From NCBI RefSeq assembly GCF_028021195.1, contig NZ_CP115668.1:496001-560000 (forward strand): a stretch of DNA of 64,000 nt, given 5' to 3'. Shown one piece after another: positions 7,640 through 15,983 of this stretch. The stretch comes from Cutibacterium equinum (GTDB taxonomy: Bacteria > Actinomycetota > Actinomycetes > Propionibacteriales > Propionibacteriaceae). Within the stretch, counting starts at the first letter, position 1; the number at the start of each line of letters is the position of its first letter. A model generated the notes under the pieces. It was not told where the DNA came from. It worked only from the letters and a program-made list of their open reading frames with translations, and did no database searches. Position numbers and translations under genes: made by a program.

Positions 7640-10464
7640 ACGGCCCCGACGACCAGCCCAAGACCAGCGAGAGAAACCCCGTGACCGACGCCACCAAGAA
7701 GAAGCTCATCGAAACCTCCCTCCCGTTGGAGGCGATTAATGACTCCTCGGCCAGGGAGAAGTCCATTCGGCACGGGCACCCCTCCACCTTGCACCTGTAC
7801 TGGTCACGCAAACCGTTGGCCACTGCTCGGGCGGTTCTCTTTGCTCAGTTGGTGGATGACCCCAGTTCTCGACCCGAGGAGTTCCCCACGGTCGAGGCGC
7901 AGGACGCTGAGCGTGCCCGGCTGCATGCGCTGCTGGAGAAGCTCGTCGTCTGGGAGAACAGTAACGACGAAACGCTGCAGCAGCAGGCTCGTGAGGAGAT
8001 CCGCAAATCCAACAACGGAGAACTTCCGGCCGTTCTCGATCCATTCGCCGGCGGTGGCTCGATCCCGCTGGAAGCCCAGCGACTCGGACTGGAGGCCCAT
8101 GCCAGTGACCTCAACCCGCTGGCTGTGCTCATCAACAAGGCCCTCATCGATATCCCGCCGAAGTTCGCCGACCGGCCGCCGGTGTTTCCAGGAGCCGCCG
8201 ATTCGGCGAACAGTTGGCGGCGCGCTGAAGGCTTGGCCGAGGACATCCGGCGCTACGGCCAGTGGATGCGAGACGAGGCTGAGCGGCGCATCGGTCACCT
8301 ATACCCGAAAGTGCGCGCAGAGGATGGCACGGAGCACACGGTGATCGCCTGGAAATGGGCCCGCACTGTGAGAAGCCCCAACCCGGCAAACCCGATCGAG
8401 GTGCCGCTGGTCAACTCGTGGTGGCTCAGCAAGAAGAAGGGTAAGGAAGCCTGGGTGCACGCATCCGTCGTTGACGGCGAGGTGCGCTACGAAGTCCGGC
8501 ACGACGCCAATGGGCCGACTGGCGAGGATGAGTGGACCATCAAACACGGCAAGGGAGCAAAGGCCGTTGGCGATGGCACACCATTCAGCTACGACTACAT
8601 CCGAGAAGAAGGCCTCGGCGGCAGGATCGGAGCACACCTCATAGCGGTTGTGGCGGAGGGGCTGCGGGGACGTCTATACCTTTCGCCTTCCGAAGACCAA
8701 CGCCAAGCTGCCCATGTCTCTCGACCTGGCATTGGCGAAGACGGTAAGATCGCAACGAACCCGCGCTGGTTCTCCCCGCCTGCATACGGCATGACCCAAT
8801 TCTCAGATCTATTCACCAATCGCCAACTGGTCGTGCTGACAACGTTCAGCGACTTGGTGACACAGGCGCGCCAGAAAGTCCTCGAGGATGCGCTCAAATC
8901 TGGTATGACCGCCGGCTCCCGACTCGAGGACGGCGGCTCCGACGCCGAAGCCTACGCCGACGCGATCGCGACCTACTTGGCTCTGGCCGTCAGTCGTACC
9001 ACCGACTATTCATCAAATCTTTGCAGCTGGCACAACACTGGCGAGAAAATGCGGAATGTCTTTGGCCGGCAGGCGATCCCGATGGTGTGGGATTTCGCTG
9101 AAAGTAACCCGCTGTCTCATTCGTCGGGGAATTTCCTCGGGCAGGTGGAATGGGTGGCGAAAGCCGTGGCACATACGCCGGCTTCGCGCCCTGCGTCTGC
9201 CCAGCAAGCCGATGCTCTGACGCGAGATTACGGCGGCTTGGTGATTTCCACCGATCCGCCCTACTACGACAACATCGGCTACTCGGATCTCTCCGATTTC
9301 TTCTACGTCTGGTTGCGGCAAAGCCTGTCAAGTATTCAGTCCAAGACCGTTGGAACCATGCTGACTCCGAAATCTGCTGAACTCGTCGCGAACCCCTACC
9401 GGCACGATGGCCGTGCCGGTGCAGAGCGTTTCTTCGTCGACGGTTTCAACGGGGTCTTCCACCAAATTCGGCAAGGCGCCCGATCTGACATCCCCATGAC
9501 GGTCTACTACGCCTACAAGCAGCAGGACTCCAAGGCGGACGGCACCACATCAACCGGGTGGCACACCCTGCTGAGCGGGTTGATCGCAGCGGGCTGGGAG
9601 ATCACCGCAACCTGGCCCATGCGCAGTGAACTGTCCAACCGGATGCTTTCGCACGGCACCAACGCGCTGGCTTCGTCGATCGTCCTGGCTTGTCGCCCGC
9701 GCCCCGAGAATGCCCCTTCGACCACTCGTCGGGCCTTCGTCTCCGAACTGAAAGCCGAGCTACCAGAAGCACTGCGCACCATGATCCAGGGGTCGGTCGC
9801 TCCCGTGGATCTCGCCCAGGCTGCGATCGGCCCAGGTATTTCCGTGTTTTCGCGCTATTCACGGGTACGCGAGGCTGACGGGTCCGACATGAGCGTCAAG
9901 GATGCCCTGCTGCTCATCAACGCGACCCTCGATGAGGTCATCGGGGAGCAGGAGTCCGACTTTGACCCCGACACTCGTTTCGCCGTCAAGTGGTATCGCC
10001 AATATGGATGGGGTCAGGAGAGCTCGGGGATTGCCGACCAGTTGGCACGGTCCTCGGACACCTCGATCGGTGGGCTGGAGCGTGGCGGCATCTTTGAGGC
10101 CAAAGGCGGTCAGGCAAGACTGTTGTCGCCTTCGTACCTGGACGGCGACTGGGATGTCTCGGCCGATGAGCGCGTCAGTGTTTGGGAGGCGACGGTTCGC
10201 CTCGCTGCCGTGATGGCCAAGGACGGGGCCGACAAGGTGGCGGAGTTGCTGCCGTCGGTGCAGACGCGCATGAACCTGGACGCAGTGAAGGAGCTGGGCT
10301 TCCTGCTGTTCCACGAGGCTGAGAAGAAGAAGGACACGCAGGACGCCATCCTTTTCAACAGCCTGGTCAGCGCATGGAACGACGTCAACGAGCAGGCGCA
10401 CAAGTACGCCGCGACACCACGTCCTTCGCAGCAGGCCTTCGACTTCGATGAGGGCGATGATTAG
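7636..10464 (+). CDS. DUF1156-family DNA adenine-specific methylase, defence locus
   Basis: 942 aa. The N-terminus KKLIETSLPLEAINDSSARE with IRHGHPSTLHLYWSRKPL is the DUF1156 signature of large defence-associated methylases. DPFAGGGSIPLEA (motif I, from residue 135) binds S-adenosylmethionine. DPPYYDN (motif IV, 540-546) is the catalytic loop of N6-adenine/N4-cytosine methylases. It probably modifies host DNA so that the partner proteins spare it; the site is unknown. ATG 7636 overlaps the helicase stop by four bases. A GTG at 7681 is an alternative start and is where many homologues begin. No DUF3780 gene, often seen in this family of loci, was recognised next to it. Confidence 0.9.
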   Translation: MNGPDDQPKTSERNPVTDATKKKLIETSLPLEAINDSSAREKSIRHGHPSTLHLYWSRKPLATARAVLFAQLVDDPSSRPEEFPTVEAQDAERARLHALLEKLVVWENSNDETLQQQAREEIRKSNNGELPAVLDPFAGGGSIPLEAQRLGLEAHASDLNPLAVLINKALIDIPPKFADRPPVFPGAADSANSWRRAEGLAEDIRRYGQWMRDEAERRIGHLYPKVRAEDGTEHTVIAWKWARTVRSPNPANPIEVPLVNSWWLSKKKGKEAWVHASVVDGEVRYEVRHDANGPTGEDEWTIKHGKGAKAVGDGTPFSYDYIREEGLGGRIGAHLIAVVAEGLRGRLYLSPSEDQRQAAHVSRPGIGEDGKIATNPRWFSPPAYGMTQFSDLFTNRQLVVLTTFSDLVTQARQKVLEDALKSGMTAGSRLEDGGSDAEAYADAIATYLALAVSRTTDYSSNLCSWHNTGEKMRNVFGRQAIPMVWDFAESNPLSHSSGNFLGQVEWVAKAVAHTPASRPASAQQADALTRDYGGLVISTDPPYYDNIGYSDLSDFFYVWLRQSLSSIQSKTVGTMLTPKSAELVANPYRHDGRAGAERFFVDGFNGVFHQIRQGARSDIPMTVYYAYKQQDSKADGTTSTGWHTLLSGLIAAGWEITATWPMRSELSNRMLSHGTNALASSIVLACRPRPENAPSTTRRAFVSELKAELPEALRTMIQGSVAPVDLAQAAIGPGISVFSRYSRVREADGSDMSVKDALLLINATLDEVIGEQESDFDPDTRFAVKWYRQYGWGQESSGIADQLARSSDTSIGGLERGGIFEAKGGQARLLSPSYLDGDWDVSADERVSVWEATVRLAAVMAKDGADKVAELLPSVQTRMNLDAVKELGFLLFHEAEKKKDTQDAILFNSLVSAWNDVNEQAHKYAATPRPSQQAFDFDEGDD

Positions 10465-10467
10465 GTC

Positions 10468-10587
10468 ATGGGGAAAGCACTTGCCGATTTGGTGGCTATC
10501 CCACCGCGAACGTTCGCACCTTCAGTGCGTCCAGCACGGCACCTGCTGTCGACGCAGCTGGCTGCACTCGTCGAAGAGCAGGTGTGA
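10468..10587 (+). CDS. Possible 39-aa ORF between methylase and Abi-like gene
   Basis: ATG 10468 lies three bases after the methylase stop, and its TGA at 10585 lies three bases before the next ATG. The spacing is what a translationally coupled small gene would show. The product begins MGKALADLVAIPPRTFAPSV and ends LLSTQLAALVEEQV, with a mixed N-terminal half and a leucine/alanine-rich helix at the end. I recognise no family. It may be a genuine small component, a coupling ORF, or a remnant of a longer gene. Confidence 0.4.
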   Translation: MGKALADLVAIPPRTFAPSVRPARHLLSTQLAALVEEQV

Positions 10588-10590
10588 GCG

Positions 10591-11373
10591 ATGATGAGTG
10601 AGTCGCGGGGACAGATACCGGCTGACGAAAATTGCCCCGGCGCGGCGACCGCTCATGCGGCCTCGTCCGGGGCTTACACAAGCGAGTGTACAGCAGCGGG
10701 ATCCGCCGGACAACGTGTTCGAGAGTCTGAACTGACGCGCCTACTCAGTGCAGGGAGGCTATCCACCTACCTCCAAGCCTGCGACGGCAACGTGAACAAG
10801 GCCTTGCGCCTCTACTTGTGGAACATCGAGATCGCTTCGGCTTTCTGGGGCGGCTTTAGCGTGCTTGAAGTCGCTTTACGCAACGTGATCCACAGTGAGC
10901 TCAGCACCTTTGCCGGGCGAGACGACTGGTGGAACGCGAACATCGGCCTGCACCAGCTTGAACAGCACCGTGTTGCTGATGCCGTCGCAGCAGCGCAGCG
11001 CGGGAAGGGAGAGGCCGTCCTTCCTGGACACGTGGTGGCTGAGCTGAGCTTTGGGTTCTGGACCGGACTCCTGGCCAATAGGTATCACCAGCGGCTGTGG
11101 GTCCCAGCGCTTCACGGGGCGTTTCCGTACCTCGTCGGACCTCGCCGCGAGCTGCACCGCAAACAGGAGTCGCTCCGGAAGCTTCGTAACCGTATTGCTC
11201 ATCACGAGCCGATCTTCGCGCGTAACCTCACCGCAGACCACGAGCGGCTGCTCAGCATCCTCGGTGCGATCTCGCCGATTGCCGTTGACTGGGTGAATCA
11301 GAACTCGCGAGTACCGCAGATCATCTCCCGGCGAACCAATGTAGTTACTGGGATTGAAAGCACCACGTTCTAG
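10591..11373 (+). CDS. Abi-like HEPN-domain protein embedded in the defence operon
   Basis: 260 aa. From about residue 47 the sequence LTRLLSAGRLSTYLQ, then ALRLYLWNIEIASAFW and VLEVALRNVIH, matches Abi-like (Abi_2/AbiD-F related) proteins. LRNRIAHHE (198-206) carries the HEPN motif Rx4H (R199...H204), the catalytic signature of HEPN ribonucleases. The first 45 residues are low-complexity and a later start is possible, but ATG 10591 fits the four-base gene spacing. It sits between the methylase and the ATPase genes on the same strand, with nine bases to the next ATG. Such proteins are predicted to cut RNA and stop growth of infected cells; here its activity may be gated by the neighbours (inference). 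Confidence 0.8.
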   Translation: MMSESRGQIPADENCPGAATAHAASSGAYTSECTAAGSAGQRVRESELTRLLSAGRLSTYLQACDGNVNKALRLYLWNIEIASAFWGGFSVLEVALRNVIHSELSTFAGRDDWWNANIGLHQLEQHRVADAVAAAQRGKGEAVLPGHVVAELSFGFWTGLLANRYHQRLWVPALHGAFPYLVGPRRELHRKQESLRKLRNRIAHHEPIFARNLTADHERLLSILGAISPIAVDWVNQNSRVPQIISRRTNVVTGIESTTF

Positions 11374-11382
11374 GAGACAACG

Positions 11383-14300
11383 ATGGCGATGAACAACCGA
11401 GACAGAGTGGGCAAAGCGTTCGACCTCCTCTCCGAAGGACTGCTCGATCTGGTCGATGAGGTCATGACGGGGGTCTACCAAACTCCCGAGTGGACAGCCG
11501 CGTGGGCGAAGCAGGACGCCCAACGGCGGGGCGTGCCGGAGCGCACCATGACCAAGCACGATGTGCAGGTGCAGCTTCGTGCCATTACGGAACAGGGATA
11601 CCACTTCAAGGACGTGCTTTCCCGAGCGCAGCAAGGCTTTGCGTCCGAGTTGCGGGAGACGCGGAACCAATGGGCGCACAACGAGCCCTTCTCCTCCGAC
11701 GACGCAGCCCGCGCGCTCGACACCATCGAGCGGCTGCTGCGCGCCGTCGATTCGATCGATTCCGCTGAGGACGTGCGAAAGCTGCGCGTCGATCTGCAAC
11801 GCGCTGTGTTCGAGGACCAAACCCGGCAGCAGGTCAGGCGCACCAAGGTGTCCCTCGAGCCAGGATCCGGCCTACGCCCGTGGCGCGAGGTCATCCGCCC
11901 CCACGATGACGTGGCGCGTGGCGAGTTCACCGCCTCGGAGTTCGCGGCCGATCTGCATTTGGTCCACACCGGGCAGGCGACGAGCCCCGAGTATGGCGAT
12001 CCGGTCGAGTTCTTCGCCCGCACCTATCTCACCGAGGGGTTGCGTGATCTGCTGTCGCGCGCGCTGCGTCGAATGAGCGGCGAGGCGAGTGCGAGTCCGG
12101 TGGTGAATCTGCAGACCAACTTCGGTGGCGGCAAGACTCACTCCATGCTGGCGCTGTACCACCTGTTCAGCGGCACACCGGTCAAGGCCTTCCCTCAGGA
12201 GCTTCAGGATCTCATTGCCGACAACGGGAACCCCGACCTCAGTGCCCTCGACGTGCGACGGGTCGCCCTCGTCGGCACTTATCTGAAGGCCGGGTCACCG
12301 AGCATCAAGGACGACGGTACTGAAGTCCACACGCTGTGGGGTGAACTCGCATGGCAGCTCGGTGGGCGCGAAGCCTACGACCTCATCGCCGAGGACGACC
12401 GTGCCGGTACCAACCCTGGTGGTGCCCTGCGCGAGCTGATCGTGCGTCACTCGCCCGCACTCATCCTCATCGACGAGTGGGTGGCCTACGCGCGCCAGCT
12501 CGTCACCGACAAGGAACTGCCGTCCGGATCGTTCGAGACCCAGTTCACCTTCGCCCAGTCGCTGACGGAGATTGTCCGCTCCGTGCCGGGTGTGATGCTG
12601 GTGGTCTCGATCCCGGCCTCCGACAGTGGTGCGGAAGTGCGCGGCAGCGACATCGAGATCGGTGGCGCGAACGGCCAACTCGCGCTCGAACGCCTCCAGA
12701 ACGTGATCCGCCGAGTCGCTGACCAGTGGCGGCCATCGAGCAAGGACGAGTCATTCGAGATCGTCCGCCGCCGACTCTTTCAGGCCCCCGATGCCGAAGG
12801 ACTCACGACCATCTCGGCTGTGGCGCGCAGCTTCGCAAATCTGTACCGCAGCAACACCGCGCTGTTCCCACGCGATGCGGCCTCGCCCAACGACGACTAC
12901 GAGAAACGCATCCGCGCTTCTTACCCTCTGCACCCCGAGCTGCTGGATCGTCTCTACGAGGACTGGTCGACGCTGGAGCGATTCCAGCGCACCCGTGGCG
13001 TGCTGAAGCTCGTCTCCTCAATCGTGCACGAGCTGTGGGCAGCCGGCGACACCTCACCGCTGATCCTGCCCGGCAATGTGCCGCTGGATGCGACAACCGT
13101 GAACACCGACCTGACTCAGTACCTCGAAGACCAGTGGAAGCCGATCATCGACTCCGACATCGACGGCCCGGGCTCAACGGCACAAAAGATTGACCTCGAC
13201 CGGCCCAACCTTGGACAGCGATTCGTCACTCAGCGCATCGCGCGCACGATCTTCATGGGGGCGGCCCCCCGCATCAAGAGCACACACAAGGGATTGGACA
13301 AGCAGTACCTCTGGCTCGGCACCGCAGTTCCCGGCGACACGCTCGGAAACTTTGGCAGTGCGGTCGAGCAGCTCGCGCAGCGCTCCACCTATTTTTACGA
13401 AGAGCAGGGCCACTACTGGTTCGACACCCAACCGTCCGTCACGAAGACCGCGAACGACTACGCCGAGCGGCTCCGCGAGGACGTCGAAACGGTGTGGAAT
13501 GAGATCACCCGCCGACTCCAGGCCGAGGAGCGTTCGCGTGGCGTGTTCGACCGGGTCCACATTGCCCCGTCGTCGTCTGCAGACATCCCCGACCTCGAAG
13601 AGACGCGCTTGGTAATCGCGCACCCCAGGCACGCCCGTCGCAAGCAGGACACTGCCGACTCACCGGCCCACGTCTGGGTCCGCCAGGCCATCGAGAGCAA
13701 GGGCGCGAGCCAACGCATTCACCGCAACACACTGATCTTCCTACTCGCAGACAAGAGCGAACTGGAAAGCCTTGAAGCGGCCACCCGAAGCTACCTCGGG
13801 TGGAAGCGAGTCCAGGCCACCAGCGACAGTCTCAACCTGTCCGCGCAGCAGCGCAAGCAGACCGACGACTGGGTCTCCCGGCTCAATCAGACCGTCTCCG
13901 ACCGCATCCGCGACACCTTCGTGTGGGCGGTCTACCCGGAGCAGTCCGACCCGACCAAGCCGTTCGAACTTGTCGCCGACCGTGTACCCGATTCCGGCGG
14001 ACGTTCCTTGACCGAGCGCGTCAGTGCCAAGCTCGCACGTGAGGATCAGCTCGTCACCGACTTCGGTGCGGCGATCCTCGGCTCCATCCTGCACAACGAA
14101 CTCAGCGCGCTGTGGCGTGAGGCCGGCGAGATCACCGTCGGCGAGTTGTGGGGATACTTCACCCGCTATACTTACCTGCCCCGCCTCGTGCGGCGCGACG
14201 TGCTCGACAATGCCATCGAACAGTCGCTTGTGACACTGCTCGTCCACGATGAGCTGTTCGCCATCGCTTCTGGCAAGGACACCGTCACAGGCCGTTATCG

Positions 14301-14778
14301 CGGGCTCGTGGTGCCGCCCGACCCGAACGCAAGCATTCAGGTCACCGATAGCACTCTGCTTGTCGATGGCGACCGGGCCCAGCAGCAGATTGATTCTGAT
14401 CGGACGGCAGCCAGAGAAGCCGCTGACAAACAGGCAGACGACGGTGGCAAGAAGGCCTTCCCGGTGGATCTCGCATGGAGACGAACTCGTCAGCCTTCTT
14501 CCGACACCGATCCGTCTGACCCCGAGCCTGAGGTCGAAGCAGCGCTTTCGCGGTTCTTCGGCTCGGTCAAGATCGACCCAGATCGCTACTCGCGTGACAT
14601 CGGCAATATCACCCGCGAAGTCATTGACCGACTCTCCGGAGCCGGTGCGCACGTGGAGATCACCATCGACATCCAGGCCACCAAGCCTGAAGGCTTCGAT
14701 GAGGCAGAGATACGCACCATCAGCGAGAACGCCCGGGTTCTCAAGTTCAATCCCACTTCTGGCTTCGAGAGGAGTTGA
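11383..14778 (+). CDS. DUF499 ATPase with N-terminal HEPN-like (Swt1-type) domain, defence locus
   Basis: 1131 aa. Residues 1-125 resemble the Swt1-type HEPN domain, with RNQWAH (R94...H99) as Rx4H motif. A linker is followed by a P-loop ATPase: NFGGGKTHS (Walker A, 246-254) and LILIDEW (Walker B, D364-E365), the signature of DUF499 proteins accompanying DUF1156 methylases. The C-terminal half is likely an adaptor with winged-helix character. An AGGAG site ends 5 bases before ATG 11383. A strong hairpin follows the stop, marking the operon end. In such systems the ATPase is presumed to couple recognition to the effector; not demonstrable here. Confidence 0.88.
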   Translation: MAMNNRDRVGKAFDLLSEGLLDLVDEVMTGVYQTPEWTAAWAKQDAQRRGVPERTMTKHDVQVQLRAITEQGYHFKDVLSRAQQGFASELRETRNQWAHNEPFSSDDAARALDTIERLLRAVDSIDSAEDVRKLRVDLQRAVFEDQTRQQVRRTKVSLEPGSGLRPWREVIRPHDDVARGEFTASEFAADLHLVHTGQATSPEYGDPVEFFARTYLTEGLRDLLSRALRRMSGEASASPVVNLQTNFGGGKTHSMLALYHLFSGTPVKAFPQELQDLIADNGNPDLSALDVRRVALVGTYLKAGSPSIKDDGTEVHTLWGELAWQLGGREAYDLIAEDDRAGTNPGGALRELIVRHSPALILIDEWVAYARQLVTDKELPSGSFETQFTFAQSLTEIVRSVPGVMLVVSIPASDSGAEVRGSDIEIGGANGQLALERLQNVIRRVADQWRPSSKDESFEIVRRRLFQAPDAEGLTTISAVARSFANLYRSNTALFPRDAASPNDDYEKRIRASYPLHPELLDRLYEDWSTLERFQRTRGVLKLVSSIVHELWAAGDTSPLILPGNVPLDATTVNTDLTQYLEDQWKPIIDSDIDGPGSTAQKIDLDRPNLGQRFVTQRIARTIFMGAAPRIKSTHKGLDKQYLWLGTAVPGDTLGNFGSAVEQLAQRSTYFYEEQGHYWFDTQPSVTKTANDYAERLREDVETVWNEITRRLQAEERSRGVFDRVHIAPSSSADIPDLEETRLVIAHPRHARRKQDTADSPAHVWVRQAIESKGASQRIHRNTLIFLLADKSELESLEAATRSYLGWKRVQATSDSLNLSAQQRKQTDDWVSRLNQTVSDRIRDTFVWAVYPEQSDPTKPFELVADRVPDSGGRSLTERVSAKLAREDQLVTDFGAAILGSILHNELSALWREAGEITVGELWGYFTRYTYLPRLVRRDVLDNAIEQSLVTLLVHDELFAIASGKDTVTGRYRGLVVPPDPNASIQVTDSTLLVDGDRAQQQIDSDRTAAREAADKQADDGGKKAFPVDLAWRRTRQPSSDTDPSDPEPEVEAALSRFFGSVKIDPDRYSRDIGNITREVIDRLSGAGAHVEITIDIQATKPEGFDEAEIRTISENARVLKFNPTSGFERS

Positions 14779-14812
14779 GGTTCACCCGACGCGCCGATCG
14801 TCGGGTGAACCT
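14778..14812. terminator. Bidirectional hairpin terminator between the defence operon and corA
   Basis: A perfect 13-bp inverted repeat (AGGTTCACCCGAC, 14778-14790, and its complement 14800-14812) with a 9-base loop overlaps the last base of the ATPase stop codon. It serves convergent genes on both strands. Confidence 0.8.
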
Positions 14813-14834
14813 GCTCACCCACTCCCGGATCGGG

Positions 14835-15923
14835 TCACAGCCAATTCTTCTTGTGGAAGATCACGTACAAGATCACGCCGCTGGCCACCATACTTAGTAG
14901 GCAATACAGGTAGCCGTATTTCCAGTGAAGCTCCGGCATGTAGTCGAAGTTCATGCCGTAGATCGAGCCGATAAGGGTGGGGACGACGAGGATGGCTGCC
15001 CATCCTGAGATGATCTTGACGTCCTCGTTGGAGCGTTGGTCCACCAGGGTCGCATTGACCGTCAGGATTTGGGTCAGAAGTTCGCGAATGTCGGTGATCT
15101 GGGAGGAAATCCGGGCCAGGTGGTCGGCGACGTCAGTCAGATAGGCCTGCAGCTCGGGTGGCACCTGGTGCTTTGCCGATCCGGCGCGCAGAGCGGCGAT
15201 GATCGGGATGACGGGGTTGGTGGCGTGCTGCAGGTCGATGGCCTCACGGGACAGGCGGTAGATACGTTCGGGGGCTGCAGAGTCCCCGCTAAAGACCTGC
15301 CTCTCGATCTGCTCGATGTCGAACTGGATGCCGCTGATGACGGGGAAGGTCTGGTCGACCACGCCGTCGAGGATGGTGTAGAGCACTGACTCTGGACCGT
15401 GGCACAACAGCTCTGGGTCGCTGGGAAGACGTGGGGTCCACCTCAGGCTCGACAACTCGTCAGGGATGCGCTGCACGATGACGACGACGCAGTTGCGTTG
15501 CTTGATGACCTCGGCCTCGACGAAGGCCACGTCCTCCATCGAGTCGATGTAGAACGGCGGGTGCAACACCAGGAACAGGGCATCCTCGTGGCGTTCCAGC
15601 TTGGGACGCTGGTGACCTTCCACCAGGTCCTCGGCCAGCAGCGGATCGAGGTGCATGAGGTCGACAAGGCGCTTGATCTGGGTGCGGTTGGGGCTCTGCT
15701 CGACGATGATCCCCAGTCGTTCGGGATGGCCGTCCAGCCACGACAGTGTGGTCTCGACGTCAGGCTGGTGTTCCGGATTCGCTGGGACCCCCTGCTCGAA
15801 CCACTTGATGTCGACGATGCCGGGTTTGGTGTCGGCGATCGGGCCGGTTGCCAACGGTGATGCGCCACCGTGGGTACGCGCACTCGTCGGGACACCATTC
15901 CTTGGCTGGGGTGTTGCTGCCAT
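14835..15923 (-). CDS. corA: CorA-family magnesium/cobalt transporter
   Basis: 362 aa. The C-terminus has two membrane helices, with the diagnostic YGMNF motif (GMN 323-325) at the end of the first and a second helix before the final HKKNWL. The large N-terminal cytoplasmic domain forms the funnel of the CorA pentamer. The predicted role is passive, regulated uptake of Mg2+. GGAGG lies just before the ATG at 15923, supporting that start. The permease gene is 60 bases upstream on the same strand, so cotranscription is possible. The first ~25 residues are poorly conserved-looking. Confidence 0.92.
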   Translation of the reverse strand: MAATPQPRNGVPTSARTHGGASPLATGPIADTKPGIVDIKWFEQGVPANPEHQPDVETTLSWLDGHPERLGIIVEQSPNRTQIKRLVDLMHLDPLLAEDLVEGHQRPKLERHEDALFLVLHPPFYIDSMEDVAFVEAEVIKQRNCVVVIVQRIPDELSSLRWTPRLPSDPELLCHGPESVLYTILDGVVDQTFPVISGIQFDIEQIERQVFSGDSAAPERIYRLSREAIDLQHATNPVIPIIAALRAGSAKHQVPPELQAYLTDVADHLARISSQITDIRELLTQILTVNATLVDQRSNEDVKIISGWAAILVVPTLIGSIYGMNFDYMPELHWKYGYLYCLLSMVASGVILYVIFHKKNWL

Positions 15924-15983
15924 TGATCGCCTCCTCCATCATCTGGGCCGCAATCCTACTGCCTACGGCGTCGATCACCGTCG

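Noticed and set aside
4049-14778. DISARM, BREX or classical type I restriction system
   Set aside because: No DUF1998 (drmB), PLD (drmC), pglZ, brxL or HsdR/S/M genes; DUF1156 and DUF499 proteins point to a different system.
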